A stretch of DNA of 64,000 bases from JAVJUS01 sp040220455 (GCA_040220455.1 JAVJUS010000142.1:87594-151593), one strand, 5' to 3'; shown: positions 17,239-25,563, counted from the stretch's first letter. Program-made: numbers and translations. The notes: a model not told the origin generated them from the letters alone.

Positions 17239-18039
17239 TCAGGCCTCGCCCAGGAGCGCCAGGGTCGCGTCCAGCAGGCTCGGATCGCCCAGCGCCAGGA
17301 CGCGCCCCGACGACTCGGCGGTCAGCGGCCGGCCGGTCCAGTCGCGCATCGCGCCGCCCGCCCCCTCGACCACCGGCACGAGCGCGGCGAAGTCGTGGAT
17401 CTTCAGCCCCGATTCGATCACCAGGTCGAGATGGCCCGAGGCGAGAAGCCCGTAGGCATAGCAGTCCATGCCGTAGACCGTGTCGCGCACACGGTCGGCG
17501 ACCCGCTCGAACGCGGCAAGATCGCTGTCGCTGGCGAAGAGGTGCGGACCGGTCGTGCTGGCATAGGCGGCGGCGAAGTTGCCGCAGGTGCGGGTGGTGA
17601 CCGGGCGGCCGTTGTGCCGGGTCGGGTGGCCGGCCGCGCCGACCCACCGGTCGCCCACGATCGGCTGGTCGATCACGCCCAGCACCGGCCGGCCGTCGCG
17701 CACCAGCGCGATCAGCGTGCCGAAGGTCGGCTTGCCGGTGATGAAGGCCCGCGTGCCGTCGATCGGGTCGAGCACCCAGACGTCGCGCGCGTCGCCGCGC
17801 TCGACCCCGAACTCCTCGCCGATCACGCCATCGTCCGGGCGGTGGTCGCCCAGCACGGTGCGCAGCGCCATCTCCGCCTCGCGGTCGGCGATGGTGACCG
17901 GCGAGCGGTCCTCCTTGCCTTCCACGGCGAAATCGCCCCGGAAATGCCGGCGCGTGATCTCCGCCGCGGCGTCGGCCATGCGCTCGGCGAGCGCGATGGC
18001 GGACTCCTCGACGGCCGCCGGCGCGGTATCGGTGCTCAT
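17239..18039 (-). CDS. hisN: Inositol monophosphatase family phosphatase, probable histidinol-phosphatase
   Basis: This 266-residue protein belongs to the Mg-dependent IMPase/FBPase superfamily. Metal-binding motifs are GEEFG at about 74-78 and DPIDGTRAFITGKP at about 91-104, followed by the second metal site MDCYAYGLLASGHLDLVIE near 190-210. The FITGKPTFGTLIAL stretch and overall length fit the alphaproteobacterial HisN-type histidinol-phosphatase rather than CysQ or SuhB. HisN dephosphorylates histidinol phosphate, the penultimate stage of histidine synthesis. The gene sits between the Pat-like gene and the cytochrome gene, with no other his genes nearby, so the substrate remains an inference from family pattern. 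Confidence 0.82.
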   Translation of the reverse strand: MSTDTAPAAVEESAIALAERMADAAAEITRRHFRGDFAVEGKEDRSPVTIADREAEMALRTVLGDHRPDDGVIGEEFGVERGDARDVWVLDPIDGTRAFITGKPTFGTLIALVRDGRPVLGVIDQPIVGDRWVGAAGHPTRHNGRPVTTRTCGNFAAAYASTTGPHLFASDSDLAAFERVADRVRDTVYGMDCYAYGLLASGHLDLVIESGLKIHDFAALVPVVEGAGGAMRDWTGRPLTAESSGRVLALGDPSLLDATLALLGEA

Positions 18040-18136
18040 GCCCTGTCTCCGACGGCCGGCGCGGGGACGGTCCGCGGGATGGCGTCGGGCCGCGGGCCGA
18101 CCGGAGACCGGCCGGCCCGCAACCGATTACGGGGCG

Positions 18137-19339
18137 TCACTCCGCGTCCGGCAGCGGCTCCGGCTCTTCTGCCAGGCTGCGCAGATAGGCGACGACGGCG
18201 GCGCGCTGCTCGGCGTCCTTGACGCCCGGATAGGCCATGCGCGTACCCGGCACGACCTCCATCGGCGCCTCGAGATAGGTGTCGAGCAGGTCGTAGGTCC
18301 ACTCGCCGTGCTCGGAGCCGAAGTCCTGCATCGGCTGGGAGTAGTTGAAGCTCTCCACCCCAGCGACCGGCGCGCCCACGATGCCCCAGAGATTTGGGCC
18401 GACGCGCGCCGCGCCGCCCTGCTCGAAGCTGTGGCAGGCGCCGCAGGTGGCGATCGTCCCCTGCGCCGACTGCGGATCGGCCGACGCGACCATGCGGGCG
18501 AACTCGCTGGCACCGCCCGAGGCCTCGCCCCCGGCCGCTCCGTCGCCCTCGGCCTCCGCAGTCTCCGTCTCCTCCGAGCCCGCATCCTCGGCGGCGGGCT
18601 CTTCAGCGGCTGGAGCCTCCTCGGCGGCAGGCTCCTCGCTCGACGCCGTCTCCTGCGCCTCCGCGCCGGACTCCTCGGCCGCCGGCTCTGCCGTCGCCGT
18701 CTCCTCGGCCGCCTCGTCCTCGCCGCCCGACGCCGCCTCGCCGGCATCCGCGGTCTGCGTTTCCGCGTCACCCTCGGCGGCTTCCGTCGGCGGCTCGGGC
18801 AGCGGCTCCGGATCGTTGGAGAGCGTGCGCATCCAGGCGATCAGGTCGGCGCGATCCTCGTGATCCTTGACGCCCTGGTAGGACATGCTCGTGCCCACGA
18901 CCCAGTCGCGCGGCGCGTGGATGAAGCCGTTGAGGGCCTCGAAGCTCCAGGTCCCGGCCTCGGCGGCGTATTCCTGCAGCGCGCCGGAATAGTTGAAGCC
19001 CTCGACCGAGGCGATCTCGCGCCCGACCACGTCCCAGAGGGGCGGGCCGACCATGTTCTGGCCGCCCTCCTCGAAGGAGTGGCAGGCGGCGCAGGCGCGC
19101 GACTGCCCTTCGCCGGCGGCCGGATCGGCGCTGGCGAGGAGCGTGGCGATCGCCGGCAGCTCTTCTTCCTCTTCCTCGGCGGGCTCCTGGGAGGGGACGC
19201 CGCCCTCGACCATGTACGCGACCTCTTCCTCGCCATGCGGCGGAGCGATCAGAAGCTCCGCCAGGAAGCCCGACGTCATGGCGATGACGCCGGCGAGCAG
19301 GATCGCGCCGAAGATCTTGTTCAACTCCATGCCGGCCAC
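18137..19339 (-). CDS. Membrane-anchored double cytochrome c (two class I domains with acidic linker)
   Basis: This protein carries an uncleaved N-terminal anchor (about 8-30, after MELNKIFGAIL) and two cytochrome c2-like domains. Domain 1 has haem motif C83-A-A-C-H87 and probable axial Met152; domain 2 has C299-G-A-C-H303 and probable Met368. Both domains end in near-identical tails (RTLSNDPEPLP and RSLAEEPEPLP), which indicates an internal duplication. Between them lies a roughly 95-residue Ala/Glu/Ser-rich linker (about 180-275). Single-domain relatives are the membrane cytochromes (CycM type) that pass electrons from the bc1 complex to terminal oxidases. The start is either GTG 19339, with GAGGG at good spacing, or ATG 19330. 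Neighbouring kdsB and pheA match the usual alphaproteobacterial context. Confidence 0.9.
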   Translation of the reverse strand: MAGMELNKIFGAILLAGVIAMTSGFLAELLIAPPHGEEEVAYMVEGGVPSQEPAEEEEEELPAIATLLASADPAAGEGQSRACAACHSFEEGGQNMVGPPLWDVVGREIASVEGFNYSGALQEYAAEAGTWSFEALNGFIHAPRDWVVGTSMSYQGVKDHEDRADLIAWMRTLSNDPEPLPEPPTEAAEGDAETQTADAGEAASGGEDEAAEETATAEPAAEESGAEAQETASSEEPAAEEAPAAEEPAAEDAGSEETETAEAEGDGAAGGEASGGASEFARMVASADPQSAQGTIATCGACHSFEQGGAARVGPNLWGIVGAPVAGVESFNYSQPMQDFGSEHGEWTYDLLDTYLEAPMEVVPGTRMAYPGVKDAEQRAAVVAYLRSLAEEPEPLPDAE

Positions 19340-19645
19340 TCACACCCTCGGGTCAAGACGGGTCCCGCCGTCAAATCGATGGGGCCAATCGGGACGGCCG
19401 CCATTTCCGCCCGGGCGAGCCGGGGGCGAAGGGCGGCCACCGCCGCGCCCGGACCGGGGCGGAACCCGCGGGGGCGCGGCAGCGGGGGGACTTGTAGGGC
19501 GAACCGGCGGGTTGACGCAAGTCTCCCGCCCGCTGCGCAGGGTCGCACCATGCGCCCACGGCGTGCGGACGGGCCTCGCGCGCGAGGCGTAGCGGGCCAC
19601 GGCGCGCTTGACGGCGGGCCCGGCTATGGGCTTCAAGCACCGGCC
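19340..19645. other. Divergent promoter region, cytochrome c / kdsB
   Basis: This 306-base gap lies between the minus-strand cytochrome gene and plus-strand kdsB and must contain promoters for both. It is very GC-rich. I see no repeat family member, no open frame and no promoter boxes I would defend. Confidence 0.4.
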
Positions 19646-20449
19646 ATGAGCGCCGATTCCGCCCCTGCGGCCGTCCGCCCGGTCCCGACCCGCCCGGTGG
19701 TCGTCATTCCGGCACGGCTGGCCTCTCAGCGCCTGCCGGACAAGCCGCTGGCCGACATCGCCGGCGAGCCGATGATCGTCCATGTCTGGCGCCGCGCGGT
19801 CGAGGCCGAGGTCGGCCCGGTCGTCGTCGCCTGCGCCGAGGCCGCGATCGCCGAGGCGGTGCGCGCCGCCGGCGGGACGGCGCTGATGACCGATCCCGAT
19901 CACCCCAGCGGCTCCGACCGGGTGCACGAGGCGGTCGAGCGCTTCGACCCCGACCGACGCCACGACGCGGTGGTCAACCTCCAGGGCGACCTGCCGACGA
20001 TCTCGCCGGAGGACGTGCGCGCGGCGTTCGAGGCGCTGGGCGATCCCTCGGTGGATATCGGCACGCTGGCCGCGCCGATCACCGACGAGGCCGAGCGCGA
20101 CGACCCCAACGTCGTCAAGGCGGTGATCGAGCTGGCGGAGGGCGCCCGCCTCGGCCGGGCGCTCTATTTCACCCGGCTCGCGGCACCCTGGGGCAACGGC
20201 CCCTGGTGGCACCATATCGGCCTCTACGCCTATCGGCGCGAGGCCCTGACCGCCTATGTGCGCCTGCCCCCCGCGGTGCTGGAGCGGCGCGAGCGCCTGG
20301 AGCAGCTCCGCGCGCTCGCGCATGGCATGCGCATCGACGTGGCGCACGTTGACAGCGTGCCGCTGGGTGTCGACACTCCCGCCGATCTGGAGCGGGCGCG
20401 GGCCGCCCTGGACCCGGCCCGGCGCCAGGCGGCTCCGGGGGCGTCCTGA
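19646..20449 (+). CDS. kdsB: 3-deoxy-manno-octulosonate cytidylyltransferase (CMP-KDO synthetase)
   Basis: KdsB activates KDO as CMP-KDO for lipopolysaccharide inner core synthesis in the cytoplasm. The 267-residue protein shows the nucleotide-binding opening VVIPARLASQRLPDKPLADI, then PMIVHVWRRA, TDPDHPSGSDRV, VVNLQGDLPTI (catalytic Asp region), ALYFTRLAAPW and HHIGLYAYRREAL, ending with ERRERLEQLRALAHG and PLGVDTPADLERA. All are family hallmarks. The frame is open for about 690 codons upstream as a shadow; ATG 19646 is the sensible start. The adjacent pheA and divergent cytochrome c gene match a recurrent alphaproteobacterial gene order. Confidence 0.96.
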   Translation: MSADSAPAAVRPVPTRPVVVIPARLASQRLPDKPLADIAGEPMIVHVWRRAVEAEVGPVVVACAEAAIAEAVRAAGGTALMTDPDHPSGSDRVHEAVERFDPDRRHDAVVNLQGDLPTISPEDVRAAFEALGDPSVDIGTLAAPITDEAERDDPNVVKAVIELAEGARLGRALYFTRLAAPWGNGPWWHHIGLYAYRREALTAYVRLPPAVLERRERLEQLRALAHGMRIDVAHVDSVPLGVDTPADLERARAALDPARRQAAPGAS

Positions 20450-20553
20450 GCGGGCGACCGCACGCCGCTCCCGCCCCGGCAGAACCGTGCTTCTCACGCC
20501 CGCGCTATTCGGGCCTGCTCTATCCAGGCCCGCCCTGTTCAGGATTGCCGCCC

Positions 20554-21474
20554 GTGACCGCCGCGCTCCGGACCGTGACCGAGCCCCCGCCCGACGCCGA
20601 TCCGGCGAACACCATCGCGTTCCAAGGCTGGCCCGGTGCCAACTCCCACGTCGCCTGCCGCCAGGTCCATCCGGAGATGACGCCCCTGCCCTGCGCGGCC
20701 TTCGAGGACGTCATCGGGGCGGTGCATGACGGCCGGGCGCGGCTGGCCATGATCCCGATCGAGAATTCGGTCGCCGGCCGGGTCGCCGACATCCACCACC
20801 TGCTGCCCGATTCGGGCCTGCACATCGTCGGCGAGCACTTCCAGCGGGTGCGCCACCAGCTCCTCGGTCTGCCGGGCACGGATCTGGGCGACATCGTCCA
20901 GGTCCATAGCCACGTCCACGCGCTGGGCCAGTGCCGCGCCTTCATCCGCAAGATCGGGGTGGAGCCGGTGGTGGCCGCCGACACGGCCGGCGCCGCGCGC
21001 CAGATCGCCGAATGGGGCGACCGCAGCCGCGCCGCCATCGCCTCGACCCTGGCGGCGGAGACCTACGGCCTGGAGATCCTCGCCTCCGACATCGAGGACG
21101 CCGAGCACAACACCACGCGCTTCGTCGTCATGGCGCGCGAGCCCGACTGGCCGTCGGCCGTCGCGCCCCGGCCCGAGGCGGGGTTCGTGACCAGCTTCGT
21201 CTTCGAGGTGCGCAGCGTGCCGGCCGCGCTCTACAAGGCCCTGGGCGGCTTCGCGACCAACGGCGTCAACATGACCAAGCTCGAGAGCTACATGGTCGCC
21301 GGGCGCTTCTCCCAGGCCCGGTTCTACGCCGACGTGGAGGGACATCCGGAGGATACGGGCCTGCGCTACGCCTTCGAGGAATTGGGCTTCTTCTCCAAGA
21401 ACTTCACCGTCCTCGGCGTCTACCCGGCCCACCCCTTCCGCCGCGACCCGAGCCAGGAAGCCGGCGGGGACTGA
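20554..21474 (+). CDS. pheA: Prephenate dehydratase with ACT domain
   Basis: PheA converts prephenate to phenylpyruvate in phenylalanine synthesis. The 306-residue protein begins the catalytic domain at IAFQGWPGANSHVACRQ (in place of the usual FxGxxGxYSxxA), continues with AMIPIENSVAGRVADIHHLL, and has the catalytic ENNTTRF-type motif as AEHNTTRFVVMAR. The regulatory ACT domain (about 205-290) contains FEVRSVPAALYKALGGFAT and NMTKLESYM, the phenylalanine-binding ESRP-equivalent region being LESYM. The start is taken as GTG 20554, with AGGA ten bases upstream; an in-frame TTG at 20545 sits too close to that site. Confidence 0.94.
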   Translation: MTAALRTVTEPPPDADPANTIAFQGWPGANSHVACRQVHPEMTPLPCAAFEDVIGAVHDGRARLAMIPIENSVAGRVADIHHLLPDSGLHIVGEHFQRVRHQLLGLPGTDLGDIVQVHSHVHALGQCRAFIRKIGVEPVVAADTAGAARQIAEWGDRSRAAIASTLAAETYGLEILASDIEDAEHNTTRFVVMAREPDWPSAVAPRPEAGFVTSFVFEVRSVPAALYKALGGFATNGVNMTKLESYMVAGRFSQARFYADVEGHPEDTGLRYAFEELGFFSKNFTVLGVYPAHPFRRDPSQEAGGD

Positions 21475-21536
21475 GCCGGCGGGCCACGATGGACATCCAC
21501 GGCGCGATGCAACACACGACCGCCGCCACCCGCGTC

Positions 21537-21663
21537 CCCTCTTCCCGTGGGAGAGGGACAGGGTGAGGGGATGCAGACGGACGAGCGCTGTTCCGCGGTC
21601 CGCAACCCCTCACCCTCCCACAGCCTGCGGCCGTGGGCCCCTCCCTCTCCCGCCGGGAGAGGG
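21537..21663. repeat. CCCTCTCCC-GGGAGAGGG palindromic element, copy 2
   Basis: The layout is the same as at 17084-17211: a degenerate first hairpin (CCCTCTTCCCGTGGGAG), ACAGGGTGAGGGG, a variable middle, CCCCTCACCCTCCCAC and a second hairpin CCCTCTCCCGCCGGGAG. It lies between pheA and the small orphan gene. Confidence 0.85.
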
Positions 21664-21707
21664 AAGCCAATGGCGGCCGTGAGGGGCGAGACGGAAGGGG
21701 CGGGGCC

Positions 21708-22016
21708 ATGGCCTATCTGCTGATCACCTACGACCTGCCGCCGACCGACCGGATGTTCCGGTATTCCGAGGAGGCGCTGGTCCTGCTGCGGCACTTCGCC
21801 GACACGCCCGGCTATGTCCGCGTCATCGGCATGCGCGCGCCGGACAACAGCTCGCCCAGCGCCGTCGTCGCCTTCGAATACGACACCCTCGACCACGCCC
21901 GGGCCGCTCATGACTCTAAGCGCTTCGCCGAGGACATCCAGAGCTTGCGCGACCTCGGCTGCACCGACATCACCGTCCGCGTCCTCGACCAGTCGCCGCT
22001 GATCCCGCGGCGGTAA
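21708..22016 (+). CDS. Small conserved-looking protein of unknown function
   Basis: This 102-residue acidic protein starts MAYLLITYDLPPTDRMFRYS and ends VRVLDQSPLIPRR. The pattern of strand, helix, strand (LLITYDLP, EALVLLRHFADTP, VRVIGMRAPDNSS, AVVAFEYDTLDHARAAH, ITVRVLDQ) would suit a small ferredoxin-like alpha/beta barrel fold of the kind seen in dimeric monooxygenase-like proteins, but no catalytic motif is evident. ATG 21708 is preferred because GGGGCGGGG-type purine-rich sequence precedes it and the upstream extension lies within the repeat. I do not recognise it; no operon partner is obvious. Confidence 0.65.
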   Translation: MAYLLITYDLPPTDRMFRYSEEALVLLRHFADTPGYVRVIGMRAPDNSSPSAVVAFEYDTLDHARAAHDSKRFAEDIQSLRDLGCTDITVRVLDQSPLIPRR

Positions 22017-22023
22017 AGAAGTA

Positions 22024-22186
22024 ATTTCACCACCAAGAACACCAATGTCACCAAGAAATGCCTGGCCTGAGCTTCGTTTTCGAGCGGATGCTTTAAGATC
22101 ATTTATGAATCTGGATACTGACCAAGAATGACCAGCCTCCGAGTTCGCTGGAGATAACTTGGTGATCTTGGTGGCCTTGGTGGTGA
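22024..22186. repeat. AT-richer inverted element with CACCAAG/CTTGGTG arms
   Basis: The left arm (about 22027-22060) contains TTCACCACCAAGAACACC and GTCACCAAG; the right arm (about 22157-22186) contains ACTTGGTGATCTTGG and CCTTGGTGGTGAG. The arms are imperfect reverse complements around a 95-base core that is markedly less GC-rich than the genome. It occupies the whole gap between two convergent genes and looks like a dispersed palindromic element or decayed insertion. Confidence 0.7.
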
Positions 22187-22203
22187 GATGATCGTGCGGT
22201 CTC

Positions 22204-22995
22204 TCACGCCACCGCCACCCGCGCCTCGCCCAGGGCTTCCACGGTCACGACCGCCTCGCAGGGGCCGTCGAGCCAGGCGGGAGGGATCAGGCTGCCGAGC
22301 GTGACGATCGTGCCGGCGGGCAGGCCCTGGCCGTGGGCGGCGCGGTGGCGGGCGAGCCAGGCGAGCGCCTCGAACGGGTCGCCCAGGATGGCCGCGCCGC
22401 GGTCGCGCCCGATCTCCCGCCCGTCGATCGTCATGACGCCCTCCAGGTCCGCCAGCCCGCCCGGCGGCACCGGCGCCTCGGGTCCCAGCACCAGGGCGGC
22501 GTGGAAGAAGCCGTCGGCGATCAGGCTAGGCGTGTCGACGGCTCGGAAGTCACGCCAGCGGGCGTCGACGATCTCGATCGAGGTCATCGCCGCGGCCACG
22601 GCCGGCGCCACGCTCGCCGCCGTGAACGGCCCGTCCCCGGGCCCGATCGCCGTGCCGAGCCGCACCGCGATCTCCAGCTCCAGCCCCGGGTTCAGGAAGC
22701 TCGACCGGGGCAGGCGCGCCGGGCTCGGATGCCGGTCGGCGGCGAGCACCAGGCCGCAGCACGGATGGTCGATGCCGAGATAGCTCTGCATCGCCGCCGA
22801 GGTGGCGCCGATCTTGAAGCCGATGACCGGGCCGAGGCCGGCGTGCTCCAGCCGGGCGACGACGGAGTCCTGCAGCGCGTAGGCCGTCGTCTCGTCATGC
22901 GGCCGCAGCGCCGCCGGCAGACCCTCGAGCGCCCGCGCCGCGATGCGCTGGTCGGCGAGCAGCTGCACCGCCCGCGCGCGATCCTCCGCCAGCAT
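22204..22995 (-). CDS. 2-keto-4-pentenoate hydratase / fumarylacetoacetate hydrolase family protein
   Basis: This 263-residue protein has the MhpD-like fold: an N-terminal helical part (RPHDETTAYALQDSVVARLE) and the metal-binding core with GFKIGATSAAMQSYLG, LNPGLELEIAVRLG (the E.E metal ligands), and SIEIVDARWRDFRAVD. Family enzymes hydrate 2-hydroxy-penta-2,4-dienoates or cleave acylpyruvates in aromatic or sugar-acid catabolism. The start ATG 22995, with GGGGGG eight bases upstream, gives the normal length; the long upstream extension is rejected. It is divergent from the tartrate dehydrogenase-like gene. The exact substrate cannot be read from sequence. Confidence 0.85.
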   Translation of the reverse strand: MLAEDRARAVQLLADQRIAARALEGLPAALRPHDETTAYALQDSVVARLEHAGLGPVIGFKIGATSAAMQSYLGIDHPCCGLVLAADRHPSPARLPRSSFLNPGLELEIAVRLGTAIGPGDGPFTAASVAPAVAAAMTSIEIVDARWRDFRAVDTPSLIADGFFHAALVLGPEAPVPPGGLADLEGVMTIDGREIGRDRGAAILGDPFEALAWLARHRAAHGQGLPAGTIVTLGSLIPPAWLDGPCEAVVTVEALGEARVAVA

Positions 22996-23008
22996 GGCGA
23001 TCCCCCCC

Positions 23009-23044
23009 TTGCCTCTGCGCTTGCCTCTGCGCTCGCCTCTCCGC
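23009..23044. repeat. Three tandem 12-bp repeats in the leader of the hydratase gene
   Basis: TTGCCTCTGCGC occurs exactly twice (23009-23020, 23021-23032), followed by a degenerate third copy TCGCCTCTCCGC. It lies 14 bases upstream of the minus-strand start codon, so it is inside or next to the 5' leader of the hydratase gene. Confidence 0.8.
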
Positions 23045-23219
23045 CGCCGCGCCCGCCCGCGCCCCGGTGGCCCCGAGCGAGAGCTTGCCACAGGCCCCGG
23101 CCGCGGCGAAGGCGAAGGCGCATGCCCGGGCACCCGAACGCCGTTGAAACCGGCGGGCGACGCCCCGATCATGAAAGGGCGATTCGGAGTCGGGTCCGAT
23201 CTGGGGGATCGTAAGCGCA

Positions 23220-24278
23220 ATGACACAGCATCGCGTCGCGGTGATACCGGGCGACGGCATCGGCCACGAGGTCGTGCCCCAGGGCCTCGCGGTGCTGGAG
23301 GCCGCCGGCCGGCGCCACGACATCGCCTTCCTGTGGGAGCCGCTGCCCTGGGGCTGCGATTTCTACGCCGAGACCGGGCACATGATGCCGGAGGACGGGC
23401 TCGACTTCCTGGCCGGCTTCGACGCGATCTATCTGGGCGCGGTCGGCCGGCCGGACGTCGCCGACGCGGTCTCGCTCTGGGGCCTGCTGATCCCGATCCG
23501 CCGGCGCTTCGACCAGTACGTCAACCTGCGCCCGGTCCGCCTGATGCCCGGCGTCGAGTCGCCGCTCAAGGGCCGCGGCCCGGCGGATATCGACTTCGTG
23601 GTGGTGCGCGAGAACGTCGAGGGCGAGTATTCGGAGATCGGCGGCCGCCTCTACGCCGGCTCCGAGCACGAGGCGGCGGTCCAGGAGGCCGTCTTCACCC
23701 GGCGCGGCGTCGATCGGGTGATCCGCTACGCCTTCGAGCTCGCCATGCGGCGGCCGGACCGGCACGTCACCTCGGCGACCAAGTCGAACGGCATCGTCCA
23801 CACCATGCCGTTCTGGGACGAGCGGTTCGACGCCATCGCCGAGCGCTATCCGGAGATCCGCGCCGACCGCTACCACATCGACATCCTGACGGCGCATTTC
23901 GTCGCCCACCCGGACCGCTTCGACGTGGTCGTGGCCTCCAACCTGTTCGGCGACATCCTGTCCGACCTGGGCCCCGCCGTCGCCGGGTCGATCGGCATCG
24001 CGCCCTCGGCCAACCTCAACCCCGAGGGCCGGTTCCCGTCGATGTTCGAGCCGGTCCACGGCTCCGCCCCGGACATCGCCGGCCGCGGCATCGCCAACCC
24101 GATCGGCCAGATCTGGTCGGGCGCCATGATGCTCGACCATCTGGGCCACGAGGACGCCGGCGCCGCCGTGGTGCGCGCGATCGAGACCGTGCTCGCCGAC
24201 GGCCCGCGCACGCCCGACCTGGGCGGCGAGGCCACGACGGAGGACGTCGGCCGCGCGGTGGTGGAGGCGCTGGGCTGA
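23220..24278 (+). CDS. Tartrate / D-malate dehydrogenase-like decarboxylating dehydrogenase
   Basis: This 352-residue member of the isocitrate/isopropylmalate dehydrogenase superfamily begins VAVIPGDGIGHEVVPQGLAV, followed by YLGAVGRPDVADAVSLWGLL, RQNVNLRP-equivalent FDQYVNLRPVRLMPGV, VVRENVEGEYSEIGG (substrate-binding Arg), TSATKSNGIVHTMPFWDE, NLFGDILSDLGPAVAGSIG and EPVHGSAPDIAGRGIANP. The DVADAVSLWGLLIPIRR segment in place of the LeuB loop is typical of the tartrate dehydrogenase/D-malic enzyme group (TtuC/DmlA). It needs NAD and a divalent metal. It is divergent from the hydratase gene and convergent with the ABC ATPase gene. Confidence 0.87.
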   Translation: MTQHRVAVIPGDGIGHEVVPQGLAVLEAAGRRHDIAFLWEPLPWGCDFYAETGHMMPEDGLDFLAGFDAIYLGAVGRPDVADAVSLWGLLIPIRRRFDQYVNLRPVRLMPGVESPLKGRGPADIDFVVVRENVEGEYSEIGGRLYAGSEHEAAVQEAVFTRRGVDRVIRYAFELAMRRPDRHVTSATKSNGIVHTMPFWDERFDAIAERYPEIRADRYHIDILTAHFVAHPDRFDVVVASNLFGDILSDLGPAVAGSIGIAPSANLNPEGRFPSMFEPVHGSAPDIAGRGIANPIGQIWSGAMMLDHLGHEDAGAAVVRAIETVLADGPRTPDLGGEATTEDVGRAVVEALG

Positions 24279-24324
24279 GGGCGAACCGGGCCGGATCAGG
24301 CCGCCGGGGTCGGGCCCGGCCGGC

Positions 24325-25428
24325 TCACGCGTAGGCGCGCTCGATCGCGCCGAGGGCCTTGCCGTCGGTGTCGAAGAGGTGGCACTCCGTCGGGTCGATG
24401 CCGAAGGTCATGCGGGAGTCGGGCTCGGCGTGCGTGTCGCCCGGCGCGCGGGCGATGACCACCTGCTCGTTGGCCAGCACCAGGTGGATGTGGGTGTCGC
24501 TGCCCAGCTCCTCGGAGACCAGCACGCGGCCCCCCATCGTGGCGCCGCCGGCGCCCTCCCCGATGAAGCCCTCCGGACGGATGCCCAGCTTGGCGTCGGC
24601 GCCGGCGGTGAGGTTGCCGGCCTGGCGGGGCAGGACGAGCTCGCTGCCGCCCGGCAAGGTGACCGCGACGCCCGAGGAGTCGGCGCGGGCGACCTTGACG
24701 TCGACGAAGTTCATCTGCGGCGAGCCGATGAAGCCCGCCACGAACATGTTGACCGGGTGGTGGTAGAGCTCGCGCGGGGAGCCGACCTGCTCGACGATGC
24801 CCTTGTTCAGGACGACGATGCGATCGGCCATGGTCATGGCTTCGACCTGGTCGTGGGTGACGTAGACCATGGTCACGTCGAGCTCCCGGTGCAGGCGGGT
24901 CAGCTCGACGCGCATCTGGACGCGCAGGGCGGCGTCCAGGTTCGACAGCGGCTCGTCGAACAGGAAGACCTGGGGCTCGCGCACGATCGCCCGGCCGATC
25001 GCCACGCGCTGGCGCTGGCCGCCCGAGAGCTCGCGCGGGCGGCGGTGCAGCAGCTCCTCGATCTGCAGGACGCGCGCGGCCTTGCGCACCGGCTCGTCGC
25101 GCTTGTCCCGCGGCACTTTCGCCATGCGCAGGCCGAAGGCCATGTTCTGCGCGACCGTCATGTGCGGGTAGAGGGCGTAGTTCTGGAACACCATCGCGAC
25201 CTTGCGGTCGGCCGGCTCGCGCCAGGTGACCTCCTCGTCGCCGATGAAGACGTGCCCGTCGGAGACGTCCTCCAGCCCGGCGATGGTGCGCAGCAGGGTC
25301 GACTTGCCACAGCCGGAGGGTCCGACGAAGACGACGAACTCCCGGTCGTTGATGTCGAGGCTGACATTGTCCAGCGCCGTGAAGGAGCCGAAGCGCTTGA
25401 CGACGTTCTTCAGCGTTACCCGGGCCAC
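24325..25428 (-). CDS. Sugar ABC transporter ATP-binding protein (UgpC/MalK type)
   Basis: This 367-residue ATPase energises the permeases encoded just upstream. Walker A is GPSGCGKST at 36-44, the signature is LSGGQRQRVAIGRAI at about 134, and Walker B is VFLFDEPLSNLDA. The C-terminal third is an OB-type regulatory domain (LGIRPEGFIGEGAG, GSDTHIHLVLANEQVVIARA), as in MalK/UgpC of the CUT1 class. The start is GTG 25428 with GGGAGGT six bases upstream. It is the last gene of a minus-strand operon of binding protein, two permeases and ATPase, separated from the second permease by a 211-base gap containing palindromes. Confidence 0.93.
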   Translation of the reverse strand: MARVTLKNVVKRFGSFTALDNVSLDINDREFVVFVGPSGCGKSTLLRTIAGLEDVSDGHVFIGDEEVTWREPADRKVAMVFQNYALYPHMTVAQNMAFGLRMAKVPRDKRDEPVRKAARVLQIEELLHRRPRELSGGQRQRVAIGRAIVREPQVFLFDEPLSNLDAALRVQMRVELTRLHRELDVTMVYVTHDQVEAMTMADRIVVLNKGIVEQVGSPRELYHHPVNMFVAGFIGSPQMNFVDVKVARADSSGVAVTLPGGSELVLPRQAGNLTAGADAKLGIRPEGFIGEGAGGATMGGRVLVSEELGSDTHIHLVLANEQVVIARAPGDTHAEPDSRMTFGIDPTECHLFDTDGKALGAIERAYA

Positions 25429-25514
25429 CCGTTACCTCCCTCGATGCCCGGCGGGTCGCCGCCGGGGCCAGCATTGCCGTCTCGGTCCCGTCCCCTCGGC
25501 CGCGCGGCGCCCAG

Positions 25515-25563
25515 TGTCCCGATGGGGAAATGCGCGATAGCGCACTTCGCGTGAATCGGGACA
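25515..25563. repeat. Inverted repeat TGTCCCGAT ... ATCGGGACA
   Basis: Nine-base perfect outer arms (25515-25523 and 25555-25563) enclose an inner palindrome GCGCGATAGCGC. It lies upstream of the ATPase gene on the minus strand and directly beside the next palindrome, so it could be an operator or an attenuating stem in the operon. Confidence 0.65.

Noticed and set aside
18570..18720. Repeats in the GAG/GCC-rich stretch, at first taken for a DNA repeat array or a CRISPR-like region.
   Set aside because: It is the Ala/Glu linker of the in-frame double cytochrome c; unit lengths are irregular and there are no spacers.
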